Position numbers and translations under genes: made by a program. Below are positions 33,396 through 44,250 of a stretch of 64,000 bases of DNA, one piece after another; position 1 is the first letter of the stretch, and each line of letters opens with the position of its first letter. The DNA is from Erigeron canadensis (lineage: Eukaryota > Streptophyta > Magnoliopsida > Asterales > Asteraceae). The notes beneath the pieces were generated by a model. The model saw nothing but the letters and a program-made list of their open reading frames with translations. It did not search any database and had not been told where the DNA came from. The stretch spans positions 20,416,270 to 20,480,269 of the forward strand of contig NC_057765.1 of NCBI RefSeq assembly GCF_010389155.1, read 5' to 3'.

Positions 33396-33693
33396 AATTG
33401 ACCAAGTATTCTGACCGTTATGAAAATCTGGTTAACCTCCAGTTTGAAGATGAAACCAAACATTTATACTGGAGGAACAGTACACTGCCAGTTTCAACTG
33501 GAGAACTCTCCAGTTGCAAAAGCAATTTTTTAATTAGAGAAATCTTTTAAGTCTTTCCCCCTAAACATGAGATCCATTTGATCAAGGACTGGCTTTTTGA
33601 GTACATCAAGGCATTCAATCTCCAACCAATCAAGGATCACCTGAACCATTCTCAACTAGAGGGCCTTACCAGTTTAATAAGGACTTAACATGC
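33396..33693 (-). other. Spacer between RNase H and extra ORF in L
   Basis: No gene. It contains a PPT-like CTTTAGGGGGAAAG on the minus strand near 33557 and short repeats of AACTGGAG/CTCCAGTT near 33430-33520. Confidence 0.6.
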
Positions 33694-34098
33694 CTAGTTC
33701 ATTGATGAGATGTTTAAAAGTTTTATCATCAAGAGGTTTTGTAAAAAATCAGCTAACTGTTTCTCAGTGGGAATGAAATGAATTTCAATATCTCCTTTCA
33801 TAACATGGTCACAAATGAAATGATACCTGATGTCAATGTGTTTTGTTCTGGAGTGCATCACTGGGTTGTGAGAAATAGCAATTGCACTGGTGCTATCATA
33901 AAAGATTGGGGTCCTTGTGTATTTTTGACCATAATCTAGTAACTGGTTTTTGATCCAGATAATCTGGGCACAGCAACTGGCCGCAGAAATGTACTTTGCT
34001 TCGGCAGTGGACATAGAAACTGAGGTTTGCTTCTTGCTGGTCCAACTCACCAGTTTTCCTCCTAGGAAGTGACAACCACCAGTTGTAGACTTTCTATC
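33694..34098 (-). pseudogene. RNase H C-terminal part of element L
   Basis: Copia RNase H: LVSWTSKKQTSVSMS, the E of AEAKYISAASCCAQ, FYDSTSAIAI (C to Y compared with related CDSTSAIAI) and EKQLADF. The end is frameshifted (QNLLMIKLL) where related copies read TKPLDE. The N-terminal part lies across the E insertion at 48585 onwards. Confidence 0.9.
34094..34098. repeat. Target site duplication of element E, left copy
   Basis: CTATC. The partner is at 48585-48589. Confidence 0.9.
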
Positions 34099-34451
34099 TG
34101 TAAGGTGCCCTATTGTTGCGTGGATCGTAATAAGACGTGATTCGTTATGTCAAGAGTGCGGAATCCTCTGAGATAACGAGATTACTATTGCCTTTTGTTG
34201 ATTAATGAGCAATTAACCAACCCAAGGAGATGCACAAGGCTTGTGGTTCGTGTAGGAGATCACACGAAGGAACAAATAACCTTAGCTCGTAAATTCGTGA
34301 ATAACTCTTAAGAATTCGTAAATCATTAACCTAATTTCGTAGATTAGGTCTTGTATTTATACTAGTTAAGTATTGATTACAAACAAGTTCCTAAAAACGT
34401 AAACAATAATCAAATCTATGTTGCGATTGTCACACCAAATCTGCATCTACG
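34099..34451 (-). repeat. 3' LTR of element E, internally deleted
   Basis: 353 bp, TGTAAGGTGCCC...GCATCTACG. It equals the right LTR except for an internal deletion corresponding to about 48179-48508. The junction is at a short GAT shared by both sides. The lost segment holds both TGACGTCA palindromes of U3; the TATA-like TATTTATA is kept. Confidence 0.93.
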
Positions 34452-34463
34452 GACTCCCCCTTG
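34452..34463 (-). other. Polypurine tract of element E
   Basis: Minus-strand CAAGGGGGAGTC next to the 3' LTR. Confidence 0.88.
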
Positions 34464-34690
34464 ACGATTGCAACTAGATCTCTTTAAAGTCTTGAAAACT
34501 TGAAATTCAAAGCTATCCATTAAACAAAAGTCTTGTGCTATTCGCATGAATTCTCTCTTGTAAACAAAAGTCTTTCCTCTACTATCCAAAAATCTACAGC
34601 TGAGCAAGGTGTATCCAAAAGTCTTCTTTGATCACCTCTTGACAAGTTGACAACCTGCATTGGATCATACATGCGTAGCAACATCTGTTT
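34464..34690 (-). other. Stretch between extra ORF end and PPT of E
   Basis: Nothing beyond short AT-rich sequence; no supported gene. Confidence 0.6.
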
Positions 34691-35435
34691 CTATGAATCA
34701 TCAACAAACATCTGTGCTTCGCCTGACTTGATATCTATCTGCCAAAATGTCATCTCCGTCAGCATATCTTGATCCCATCTGATAACGGGAACCTTCTTAA
34801 CACATTTAATCTTCTTCTGGACAAACCGAAATGTGCCATCTGGATTCTTAATCTTCTTCAAAGGTGTTGGCTTTATCAACCTTTCTTCTGGCTTCAGACC
34901 TCTATCACTGAAATACTTAATCCTTTCATCTCTGAATCTATTCCAGTAGAAATCTGCAAGTCCATTGCTCTAAAGATTAACGAACCAGTGTCTTCCCAAA
35001 TCTATCATGTCTGAATCACTGAGAGAGTGGAAATGTCTTCGACTCATTGACATATACTGGCAACCCTCCTTTCTCTTGATAATAAAAAATTTGATTCTGT
35101 AGCATCTATATTCCAGTATAGATCAAAAATATTATCATGTCCTTCATCGACTATGTTTGCATATACAGCAAATCTAAACCTTGCAGCATTCTTAGGTTCA
35201 TCTGGACTATCTCTGATTGGATTGAGATTGAGATGCTCTACTTCAGCTATTGGTTCAACTTGAATGACTTCATCTTCATTAAAGACACGATCAAAGTCAT
35301 AAGGTGTCTCAAGCAACCTTTGTCTATCAGTTTCCAAAGTAATGAACTCTCCTTCTTCCAAATCTTCATCATCGATACTTTCTAAATCTTCTTCAGCATC
35401 AAGATCGTCCAATGCACCTATCCTTTGAAGCTTAT
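34691..35435 (-). pseudogene. C-terminal part of the E extra ORF
   Basis: Acidic stretch (MDDLDAEEDLESIDDEDLEEGEF) then NLNPIRDSPDEPKNAARFRF and RERRVASICQ, with a frame change near 35040. It then continues SRRHFHSLSDSDMIDLGRHW, an in-frame TAG near 34975, DFYWNRFRDERIKYFSDRG, PLKKIKNPDGTFRFVQKKIK and MTFWQIDIKSGEAQMF to a stop at 34691. It is preceded by a splice-acceptor-like TTGAATTGCAG ending at 35436, so it may be a downstream exon of the 38351 ORF. No family is recognised. Confidence 0.65.
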
Positions 35436-35847
35436 CTGCAATTCAAACGATTTACATATACAAAGATAAAGAACATAAATCACAAGTCAAGACATAATAA
35501 AATAGTATAAATACATTAAAAGAAATTAAAATAAATAATACTATATCATAAATATAATGTAACAAGTACATTAATATTTATCTTATAATCTTTATCTATT
35601 TTAACTTACAACAATAATATTATATCATAAATATAATGTAACACATACAGTTATATTTATCTTATAATCATTGTTTTTCATTACTCGAGTATTTTAAAAA
35701 GTACACTATCAATATGTTAAGCCGAACAGAATAATTCTTTGATAACTATTCTAAGCTGAATAACACTTTGATTAACACTCTAAATTGTTATTATAACTCA
35801 AGTAATCTAATGTACACACATCAATTAAAAATACAAATTTAATAGCA
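35436..35847 (-). other. AT-rich, intron-like interval in the E extra ORF
   Basis: About 410 bp of very AT-rich sequence between two coding blocks. It ends in a pyrimidine-poor but AG-terminated acceptor-like site (35436-35446). A direct repeat of TATATCATAAATATAATGTA lies at 35542 and 35631. No clear GT donor is seen at the other end. It could equally be a noncoding insertion. Confidence 0.45.
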
Positions 35848-38351
35848 CTAAGGTTCATAATCTGAATCTGAATCCGAATCTGACTCTGACTCTGAAGATG
35901 TATGAGTTAACCCTGACTGTTCTTTCATTTGATCCTTAAGTGATCCTGTATCATAATAATCATCATAATCCATAATCTCAGCTCTAGCTCTCATATGAGC
36001 TTGGGGATCATATCCCAATCTCTTTTCTAGTCTATGCACAATTAAAGAGTGCAAATCTGACTCTATAGAGGCATTGGTAGTAGAATCAGTCTTAATTGAC
36101 TCACTATTCTGAGTAGATTTTCCTTTGCTAAGATTTTCTTTTTCTTTATTACTATGAGGATCATTCACTGTCTCCCTTTCTATTCTATCAGAATTAGAAT
36201 CATAGTTACCAGAATTGGAATCTTCCCCATCATCATTATTATCTGGATCATCAGGATCTGCATCTGGAGTGGTCATCACAGCTTTGCCTTTATCTTGAGT
36301 CCCAGAAGTACTAGCACCAGCTGTACCAGCAATCTCTGACTCTCTTTGTCTTGATGACTCCCCCTGAACATCAGCAGTCTCTGTATCCATAGTAGCATCA
36401 TCAGTATCTTGACCTTGACCCTGATTCTCTGGCTCACCTGGTTGTGTTTGATCTTAACCTTGAGCTGGATCTTGATCTTCATGATCATTAACTCTAGTCT
36501 TCTTTGCAAGCTCATCATCTCTACAACCATCTTTATCTCCCCCTTGAGCCAAGAATTGGTCAAGTCTAGATCCAAGAGAATGAACAAGAGCTGTCATCAT
36601 GTCCATCTCTTCCTGATGCTTAGCATCTTGGAGCTTTAGCTGATTCTCCAAAGCTGTAACCCTCATCTCTAACATCTTTTTCTCATAAAATAAACGACTC
36701 AGCTGCACTTGAACAGGTACAGGTGGACGTGAAGTAGAAGCAACGTCAGATGTCGAGACCTGAGGGGGCATCGTAGCTTCAAACGAAGGCATACAAGCAC
36801 TAGAAGTTCCTGTGGGTGGCATCTGTGGTCTTTGCAGAGGAGCCAACAGACGTCCCATTATTGTTGAAACAGGAACTGTCGCCTGAATGGGAGCAGACGA
36901 AGGGCTAGGAGCAACAAGTGTCGGAACTGTAGACTCCGGAGCAGCAGGAATCGTAACAGTGGTAGCTTTAGTACAACTTGTGCACGAGAACCAATTCCCC
37001 TTATTATAAACTTTGGTCTCGACCTTCTCTCCCCAACAGTAACACCAGCAGCAGAAGGAGCAGACACAGACGCAGGAACATCAGAAACTGAAGCTCTTAA
37101 AGCAGCAACCGATGGAGAATCACCAACAGTAGGTGCATGAGACCTCTCCATGGCTTCAGAATAAGCAGCAAACTCTCTATCAACTTCAGCTTGAGATCTC
37201 GCATGTCTTCTTTGCTTCGGCAGTCTTTCTTCCTCTTCTTCATCTTCCGAGTCCTCAACAACATTAACCGGAACTTCAGAAGGACCAACATCAACATCAA
37301 CTAGAGCAAAGGTAGAGGTAGAAACTCCAGTAGATGATGGTACAAGATTTGTAGGATCATCAATATCCTCCATGAGAGCATCCATATCAGAATCATGCTC
37401 CAAATCACCAGCATACAGAGGAACATCAATGAGTCCCTCAAACTGATCAGCTCGTTCTTCATGAAGATCATCATGAGCCTGATCATCATCACCAGCTGCA
37501 GCAGCAACAACAGGTTCATTATCTTCCCAACCTTGTCGAGGTGCAACATAGTTAGAATTAATCAAATGTCCGAACAGAGGTGGATTATGAACCTCAATCG
37601 GAACATTTCTTCCCGACACGTGCTTCAAACTTTCTGCAAATGCCTTATAAGTAAGACGACCTAAATTGAACGTAGGACCGTCAAATGGCAAATCAGCTGC
37701 AAAGTGACGAATGATAATCATCACAAATCTTGGAAACAAGTAGAACTTCTTGTCGGTTCCAAATGATCTCATTTGTCTTTCAAAATCATCAAAAATGTAC
37801 TGAGAAAAGCTATATGGCTTGTTCAGCACCAAAGCCACCAACTGAGATGCATTCTGAATGTTCATCTGATCATGACCCGTACTCCGATGACTCATAGACC
37901 TCAACAAATAGTAAGCAAGGAGCTTCCATTTGCCGCGAAGATTCTTTCTAAAGTATGGGTGTGTAATGTTACCAGCATAACCCATACGACGTAGAGCACC
38001 ATCACAGAATTCTTCTATAAACTCAATAGGACCTTGCTCCATGTCATCAACACCTAAGTGTAAAATAGTCCTCAAGTCTCCAGCTGAGAACGAAATAGAA
38101 CGTCCTCCAACAGTAGTGCGAATGTACAAATGATCACCCAGCTGCACTGATCGGGCTGAGTTCCAAAACTCCCGAATGAGACTTATTATCAACGGAGGGT
38201 TCTCGGTCAACGCAAAGTTAATGCGACAACGTGCAAGAAACTGGAGAACACCGTGAAACTCTGCAGTGCACCCCGTCTGTGTGATACTGAGATCGAGTGC
38301 AGCATTGTGTTCCTTAGCGAAAACACGAGCGTTATCACCTTGTCCAGCCAT
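35848..38351 (-). pseudogene. Main block of the E extra ORF
   Basis: Starts MAGQGDNARVFAKEHNAALD at 38351, directly after an acceptor-like TTTTGTGCAG. The first roughly 250 residues form a globular domain (IREFWNSARSV, SAGDLRTILHLGVDD, GKWKLLAYYLLRSM, GHDQMNIQNASQLVALVL, FDDFERQMR) that aligns with the L extra ORF. Acidic and basic low-complexity regions follow (DSEDEEEEERLPKQRRHARS). After a frameshift near 36975 comes a coiled coil (LFYEKKMLEMRVTALENQL). After a TAA at 36454-36456 there is a Ser/Asp-rich tail ending SDSDSDYEP. About 834 codons if joined. No signal peptide or membrane span. It is the largest nearly intact extra ORF here (497 residues open). Confidence 0.82.
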
Positions 38352-39080
38352 ACCTGCACAAAATTAGACAAAAACGACAAGAAAAACAATTGTGAGAATA
38401 AACAAAAAAACTAAAAATTAGGGTTTTAGCGTTCTACTTCGTGATGACGTCATCACGAGGAGGATTTCCCTCGTCGTGACGTCAGCAGGAGCCACTTATG
38501 AAACCCAGAAACACGAGGTACAAAACATCTCCATTCGATGTTAAAATCAATTAAAATCAATAAATAACATCAACTTGGACTTGTTTTGCTTCGATCATAT
38601 GCCAGAAAGTGATTAAATTTCGAATTAAATGAGCACGAAGTAGATGTTCTGTGTGCTTTGTGTGAATAGTAACCGAACCATAATTTTATCAATTAATCTT
38701 GATTTAACGTTTGTTAACTTAAGTTTTCATTAGATTTAACATATTTAAACATCAACTAATCCAATTTTAAGTCCAATTTAAGTCCAAATCATCATTAATC
38801 GAAGTTCTAATTTGTGGTTCGTCCTAGTTACTGTTCACGCGAGGCAAAATAAAAAATTTGGGCATTATAACGACTTGTAATCGTTCAAATCCATAGTTAA
38901 AACATCAATAATCAATCCTAGATCAAGTATTTACCAACAAACTAGGATGATTAATACGAAAAGAGGGTGAAATCGATCGAAAAGAGGGATGGATGAATAG
39001 TAACACGAGGAAGAGGTGATTCGTGTGATTTACTTAGGGTTAATTTTCGATTAAAAGTAATTAATGAATAGTGAAACCCG
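38352..39080 (-). promoter_or_regulatory. Long leader upstream of the E extra ORF
   Basis: About 730 nt between a TATA-like box (39081-39088) and the ATG. It holds a perfect 20-bp palindrome around TGACGTCA at 38439-38458, a second TGACGTCA at 38477-38484, AAAACCCTAA on the minus strand at 38418-38427, and an acceptor-like TTTTGTGCAG just before the ATG. No PBS is visible, so it is not a standard retroelement leader. Confidence 0.5.
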
Positions 39081-39180
39081 TATTTATATTCGGAGCTTCG
39101 TGGGCCGGGCCGAAGGAGTCCTTCGTGGGCTTCACGCTGACGTCAGCATGAGGCATGATGACGTCAGCACAGACCAAAAC
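39081..39180 (-). promoter_or_regulatory. LTR-like promoter block upstream of E extra ORF
   Basis: TATAAATA on the minus strand at 39081-39088, with two TGACGTCA sites upstream (39138-39145 inside GCTGACGTCAGC, and 39159-39166). This order and the surrounding CGTGGGC and CGAGG words resemble U3 of the family-2 LTR (TATA 48157-48164, TGACGTCA 48247 and 48280). It may be a captured or convergent promoter. Confidence 0.55.
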
Positions 39181-40866
39181 GAGTTTTCAGAATTTAAATC
39201 ACATAATCTCCATTCCTTAGCCAAATTTCGCAAATTTTCCAAAAAATCTAAATAAGGAAAAATTCCAGAAGTTCTAGAAACATAAACCTGTAGATACTCG
39301 TTACTCAAAACCAGTATCTACTTGAATATGCTATCGTAAATCATCCGTACTAACTTGTCATCACAATAATGTATCAAATAAATCTTACATTATTATCTTG
39401 ACATAAAATCGATCATTCCTTCATTGATGTTTAACTGAACCAAATACAAACTTACATCAAAACACATTTAATGTATAATGTATGCCAAAATATTATATCA
39501 ACAACCTATCATATTACATCTTAGGTTGTGATCTTGATAATAAAACTATAACCTATCACACTAAGTCTTAGGTTATTAAAGCAGATCATCCGTGTATCAC
39601 TTGTAATCTCTGTAGAAGCAATTTCTGAACAGCTTTTGTTGTCCATTGCAATACAATTCAAAGGGCTGACAAACAAGCGAAAACAATTCTGCCTTCAATC
39701 AAAAAATTTTGATATCATATAAAATGAGTTTATTATTTGTAACCTGCACACTTAACAAACTTCATTAATACATCAAAATCAACAAAGTATTATCAATATG
39801 CAAAACAACCAAAAGCTTAACCTATCGATAAAATAAAATCTAAGGCAAGTCAAATCTTTGTCAAGCATACTTATCTACCAAAAACAATTGAAATTTAAAA
39901 AATTTAATTGAAACACATTCAAAAATATTTTGACCTTTCAATTTCCAAAACATTTCATTTTCTAAATTAAACAACTTATGTATTAATTAGAAAATCCATC
40001 TTGTAAACATTTATACCGTACGCAACAAGACTTATATAATTCACTAAGAAGTATAACTTTTAATGCTTATCAAATCTCTCGTGCAATAAGAACTAGTTTG
40101 ACACACAAACTGACACTTATCACAAAAATAAAAATAAAGACGAAACAAAAATAAAAATAAAAATAAAAATAAACTAAGCTACTTTATTTATTTACAAGAG
40201 ATTCTAACTTTCTGCAGATTAGATCAGAACTTTCTGTGAGACCCATGTAGCGAACTTTCTGACAACCTATCCCAAGTTGGAAGCTTTAGGTAGGCTAGGT
40301 ATACAAAGACACCCTGAGGACATACTTGTCCGAATCTCATAAAAAAACATTAGCCCCTTATTTTTCATTCATTTCATTTGCATAACAATATCACATTTAG
40401 CTTTCATGCTCATGATTGGTAGAAGTTTTTGCCTATACATTGAACAAATCTTATAGTAATGCTAGATCTTTCACAAAATTTAAGGACCAGATCAGTTCAT
40501 TACTTTGTGTCTACGAATATATCCCAAATTGTAATCAGCCATATATCTGAATATGTTTCCCACAAGAACATCGTATAATTTAAGTTCAGATTTAGGAAAT
40601 CTTGCTACTTTGTGTCTACGAATATATCCCAAATTGTAATCACTGAACTAAGCAGTTATATTACGATTAAGTAGACTTAAAAGCTAAGTATCCTCACTTC
40701 TAATCATCTTACAACATTAACTTAAATTTCTCCATATTTTTGTCATTTTGTCATTTTCTCATTTTTCACATTTTTATGGTTTTTATGACACTAAGAACTC
40801 TTTTTGTATTTTTATGACTCTAGCTATTTACAGACACAAACTTACAAAATTAGTTCTTTGAGAGAT
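39181..40866 (-). other. Noncoding tract between RNase H and the extra ORF promoter (E)
   Basis: About 1.7 kb, AT-rich, no supported gene. It contains an AAAATA simple repeat (40147-40173) and a 37-bp direct repeat (40501-40537 and 40606-40642, ACTTTGTGTCTACGAATATA...). Confidence 0.7.
40147..40173. repeat. AAAATA simple repeat
   Basis: Four to five units of AAAATA or ATAAAA. Confidence 0.85.
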
Positions 40867-41721
40867 TTAATATGAATAAGCATTTTTCATCCCATTGAGA
40901 AGAATTAGCTTCTCAAATCGAGTCTTATCAAATGCTTTGGTATATAGATCAGCTAAATTATCATCGGTTATAACCTTTTCCAAATGAATTAACTTCTTTT
41001 GGGCACAATCACGCAAGAAATGATGTCTAATATCAATATGCTTGGTGACCTTATGCATGACAGGGTTATTTGTAATGTCTATTGCTGATTTATTGTCTAT
41101 TCTAATAGGAGTATCAAGAAAATCCATACCATAGTCACGAAGTTGTTGCTGAATCCACAATACCCGGGAACAACAGCTACCAGCAGCCATATACTCTGCC
41201 TCACATGAAGACTGAGCAACACATGTCTGCTTCTTGCATTGCCATGATACTAATCTCCCTCCTAACAATTGACAACCTCCAGTCGTAGACTTTCTGTCAT
41301 TGTTACAACCGACAAAATTCGAATCAGTATATGCAACAAAACCAAACGTTCCTCCCATTGGATACCATAGACCAAGCCCTTGGTTTCCCTTAAGATAACG
41401 TAGAATACTCTTTGCCGCAGTCAAATGTGATTCTTTCGGACTAGCTTGAAATCTAGCGCAAAGACAAACAGCGAACATAATATCTGGACGCGAAGCAGTC
41501 AGATACATCAATGAGCCAATAATAGCACGATAATAAGTTGCATCCATAAGTTCATCTTTCGGATCAAGCACCCCTAAACCATGATTTTGCTGAATAGGAG
41601 TACCATATGTCTTGGACTCTAGCATTTGTAACCTCTCCAAGATGTCATCGACATACTTAGACTGGTGAATAAAGAATCCATCTTTCCTTTGATCTACTTG
41701 TAGTCCGAGGAAAAATTGTAA
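40867..41721 (-). pseudogene. RT end and RNase H of element E
   Basis: Open from 41640 (MERLQMLESKTYGTPIQQNH). Connection motif [18 protein letters not shown], then RNase H TDSNFVGCNNDRKSTTGG, the E of CEAEYMAAGSCCS, RIDNKSAIDI and TDDNLADLYTKAF. It ends in KNAYSY. An in-frame stop at about 41720-41722 (GAA to TAA, after SAMG) separates it from the RT core. Confidence 0.93.
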
Positions 41722-43539
41722 TTACCCCATAGCACTCATTTCAAAAACATTTTTCATGCTCATTTCAAACTCTTTGCACATCTTTATATTAGATGAACCA
41801 AAAATGATATCATCCACGTAAACTTGTACAATCAGATAATCTCGCTTCTTCCACTTGATAAACAATGTGCTGTCTATCGATCCTCTTGTAAAGCCATTTG
41901 TCAACAAGTGCGTTGACAACTTTTCATACCACGCTCTGGGTGCTTGATGCAATCTATAAAGAGCCTTATCCAATCGATATGCTCTACTTGGATAATTTGG
42001 ATCTTCAAACCCCGGTGGCTGGTAAACATACACTTCTTCTTTGACTTCTCCGTACAAGAAGGCACTCTTAACGTCCAACTGATATACCTTTATACCTTTG
42101 AAACTTGCAAAAGCTAAAAATAACCTTATAGCTTCAATCCTAGCAACTGGTGCAAAAGTTTCGTTATAGTCATATCCTTCTCGTTGTGCAAACCCCTGAA
42201 CAACCAAACGTGATTTATTCCTAGTAACGATCCCTTTGTCATCTCGTTTGCATTTATATACCCAACGAGTTCCAATTGGTTCTTTACCTCTAGGCACATC
42301 CACTAACTCCCAAACTCCAAGTTTTTCAAATTGAGCTAATTCTTCTTGCATAGCTTCAACCCAACATGGATCTTGAAGTGCTGCCTTAACATTCTTAGGT
42401 TCTACTTGTGAAATGAAACCAAAATACAAACACTCAGTTATCAATCCGGTGTCTTCCACTTCACAAAACAAACTAGTTAGATCCTTATTCAATTGATTTC
42501 TAGTTCGAACAGGTTCTGTAGCATTTCCAAGAATATTTTCAACTGGGTGATCCTTATTAACTTGATATTGAGGAACCGAATCAACATTCAAACTGTCTCC
42601 TAAATTTGTTCTAATCTGAAACTCAGGAGAGTTGAATTCATCTTCTGATTCTTCAGAAATAGGATCATCATCAGGCAGTGTAACCTTCGATGGAGTAGGT
42701 GGTGTAGTCTTTGCGGGTTCATTATTGTCTGAATCTGGTGTCTTATCCTTGTCCTTACCACTTTCATCAATATCAGTAGTAGACTGAACGTTGGTTGGAG
42801 TAGTATCGACATTCTTAGTAGGCGGAGATATAGGAGTATTATCCATGTGATCTCTTAAAATAATCACATCATCAATTTTCTCAGGATCTGAATAAGAATC
42901 AGGACCATGTAGTGAACTAAACACACTATCGTAATCGAAGCTTTTGCCACTTCCAGAATGAATAGCGGGCTTATGACTGACAATCTTGACATTTGTTCCC
43001 AAATCAACTTTGCCGGTCTGTTTGTTGTAAACCCGTCGAATTGATGTTCCCGATTTATAACCCATGAGAAATCCCTCTTCAACCTTTGACTGAGGTAGAT
43101 ACTTCAAGAAAGTACACGGTACACCAAATGGTTCAACATTCTGTAAATTCGGTTTCTTCTTATGTAGAAGCTCATAACATGTCTTATTATGACGCTTAAC
43201 CACAGTAACCCTATTTAAAATATGACAAGCTGTATTCACTGCTTCTGCCCAAAACATAGTAGGAAGCCCTGAATCTGCAAGCATAGTTCTGACTGTCTCG
43301 ATTAGAGTCCTATTCTTCCTTTCAGCAACTTCATTCTGTTGTGGTTCATACGGAGAACTGTATTGATGTTGAATTCCCTTTGACAAACAAAAGACATCCA
43401 TCACATTATTCTTAAATTCAATTCCGTTGTCACTCCTGATTCTCTTAACACGAACTCCATAAATATTTTCAGTTTCGACATAGAAATTTATCATCTTTCG
43501 AGTAATCATCAGTAACCACCAAACAATAATACATCCCAC
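41722..43539 (-). pseudogene. Integrase core, linker and RT of element E
   Basis: The longest open frame in the window (605 residues). It begins in the integrase core after a deletion that removes about 15 residues following VTDDYSR. It keeps [11 protein letters not shown] and [16 protein letters not shown] (the G before the E-motif is changed to E). A Ser/Asp linker follows ([20 protein letters not shown]). The RT is complete through [48 protein letters not shown] and YVDD (41809-41820). The start lies inside the polyprotein, so the ATG is not a true start. Confidence 0.94.
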
Positions 43540-43554
43540 CGATACTTCTTACAT

Positions 43555-43884
43555 TTACTGGACCAAATAAATCCATGTGAAGTAACTCAAAGGATTGGCG
43601 ATAGAATTTACTTGTTTCGGTTTATGTGCAGACTTTTGCTGTTTACCTTTCAAACAAGGTACACATTTGTCTTCCATTCTAAACCGTTTAATGGGAACGC
43701 CGTCAACCAAACCATGTTTGACAATGTCATTCATCTTTCGGAAATTGATATGTCCCATTCTTCTATGCCATAGTAACGATTCAGATTCGTTTGCTTTTGA
43801 TAACAAGCAAACAGACTCCTCTGGATTATCAACACCTGACACAAGGCCATAGATGTCTCTCTTCCTAGGAGCTTTCAGCAGGAT
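43555..43884 (-). pseudogene. GAG-pre-integrase zinc region of element E
   Basis: LLWHRRMGHINFRKMNDIVKH, then EDKCVPCLKGKQQKSAH: the HHCC zinc region. The frame shifts after NSIANP (LSYFTWIY reads the out-of-frame LLHMDLFGP), removing the first catalytic D from the downstream frame. A stop near 43884 separates it from the protease. Confidence 0.9.
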
Positions 43885-44250
43885 CTAGTCTTCAGGAATA
43901 ACATATCCTGGTTTCAATATAAGTGCTTTTTTCTCATTAAAATGGACAGTATTACCCTTGTCACAAATCTGAGAAACACTTAATAAATTATGTGATAACT
44001 GTTCCACATAATTGACTTTCTCCAGCGTAATCTTCCCATTGACAACATCACCTTGGCCTGAGATGTTGCCGCCCTTGGGACCAGCGAAACTAACGTACAA
44101 ACCATTTACATCTTCATAATTGGACAAAACATTCTTATCCCCTGTCATGTGCCGAGAGCATCCACTATCAACATACCAAAGACTAATAGGCTTCCTTGGT
44201 TCTCCCTGCACATTAGACGATAAGATGGTTAGTTTCTGAAGGGAACCCAA
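43885..44250 (-). pseudogene. Aspartic protease of element E
   Basis: Active site LWYVDSGCSRHMTGDKNVLS. Further on come VSFAGPKGG, GQGDVVNGKITLEKVNYVEQ, LSHNLLSVSQIC and NEKKALILKPGYVIPED, then a stop. This is the longer family-2 protease; A has lost its C-terminal half. Confidence 0.9.

Larger units (their letters stand above)
29506..34098 (-). mobile_element. Copia element L (family 3), left (3') segment
   Basis: The 3' part of a minus-strand family-3 element: the end of RNase H, then an extra ORF. The 3' LTR is missing; the element stops at about 29506 against the gypsy-like sequence. E inserted at 34099 with a CTATC duplication, and L resumes at 48585 in frame (CKID joins RKSTTGG). Confidence 0.93.

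Noticed and set aside
35500..35680. Tandem AT repeat as a replication origin or scaffold site
   Set aside because: AT-rich direct repeat only; nothing else supports such a role.
29511..38351. Envelope (env-like) gene in L or E
   Set aside because: The position after pol fits, but no signal peptide, transmembrane span or glycoprotein features are visible. Called extra ORFs of unknown function.
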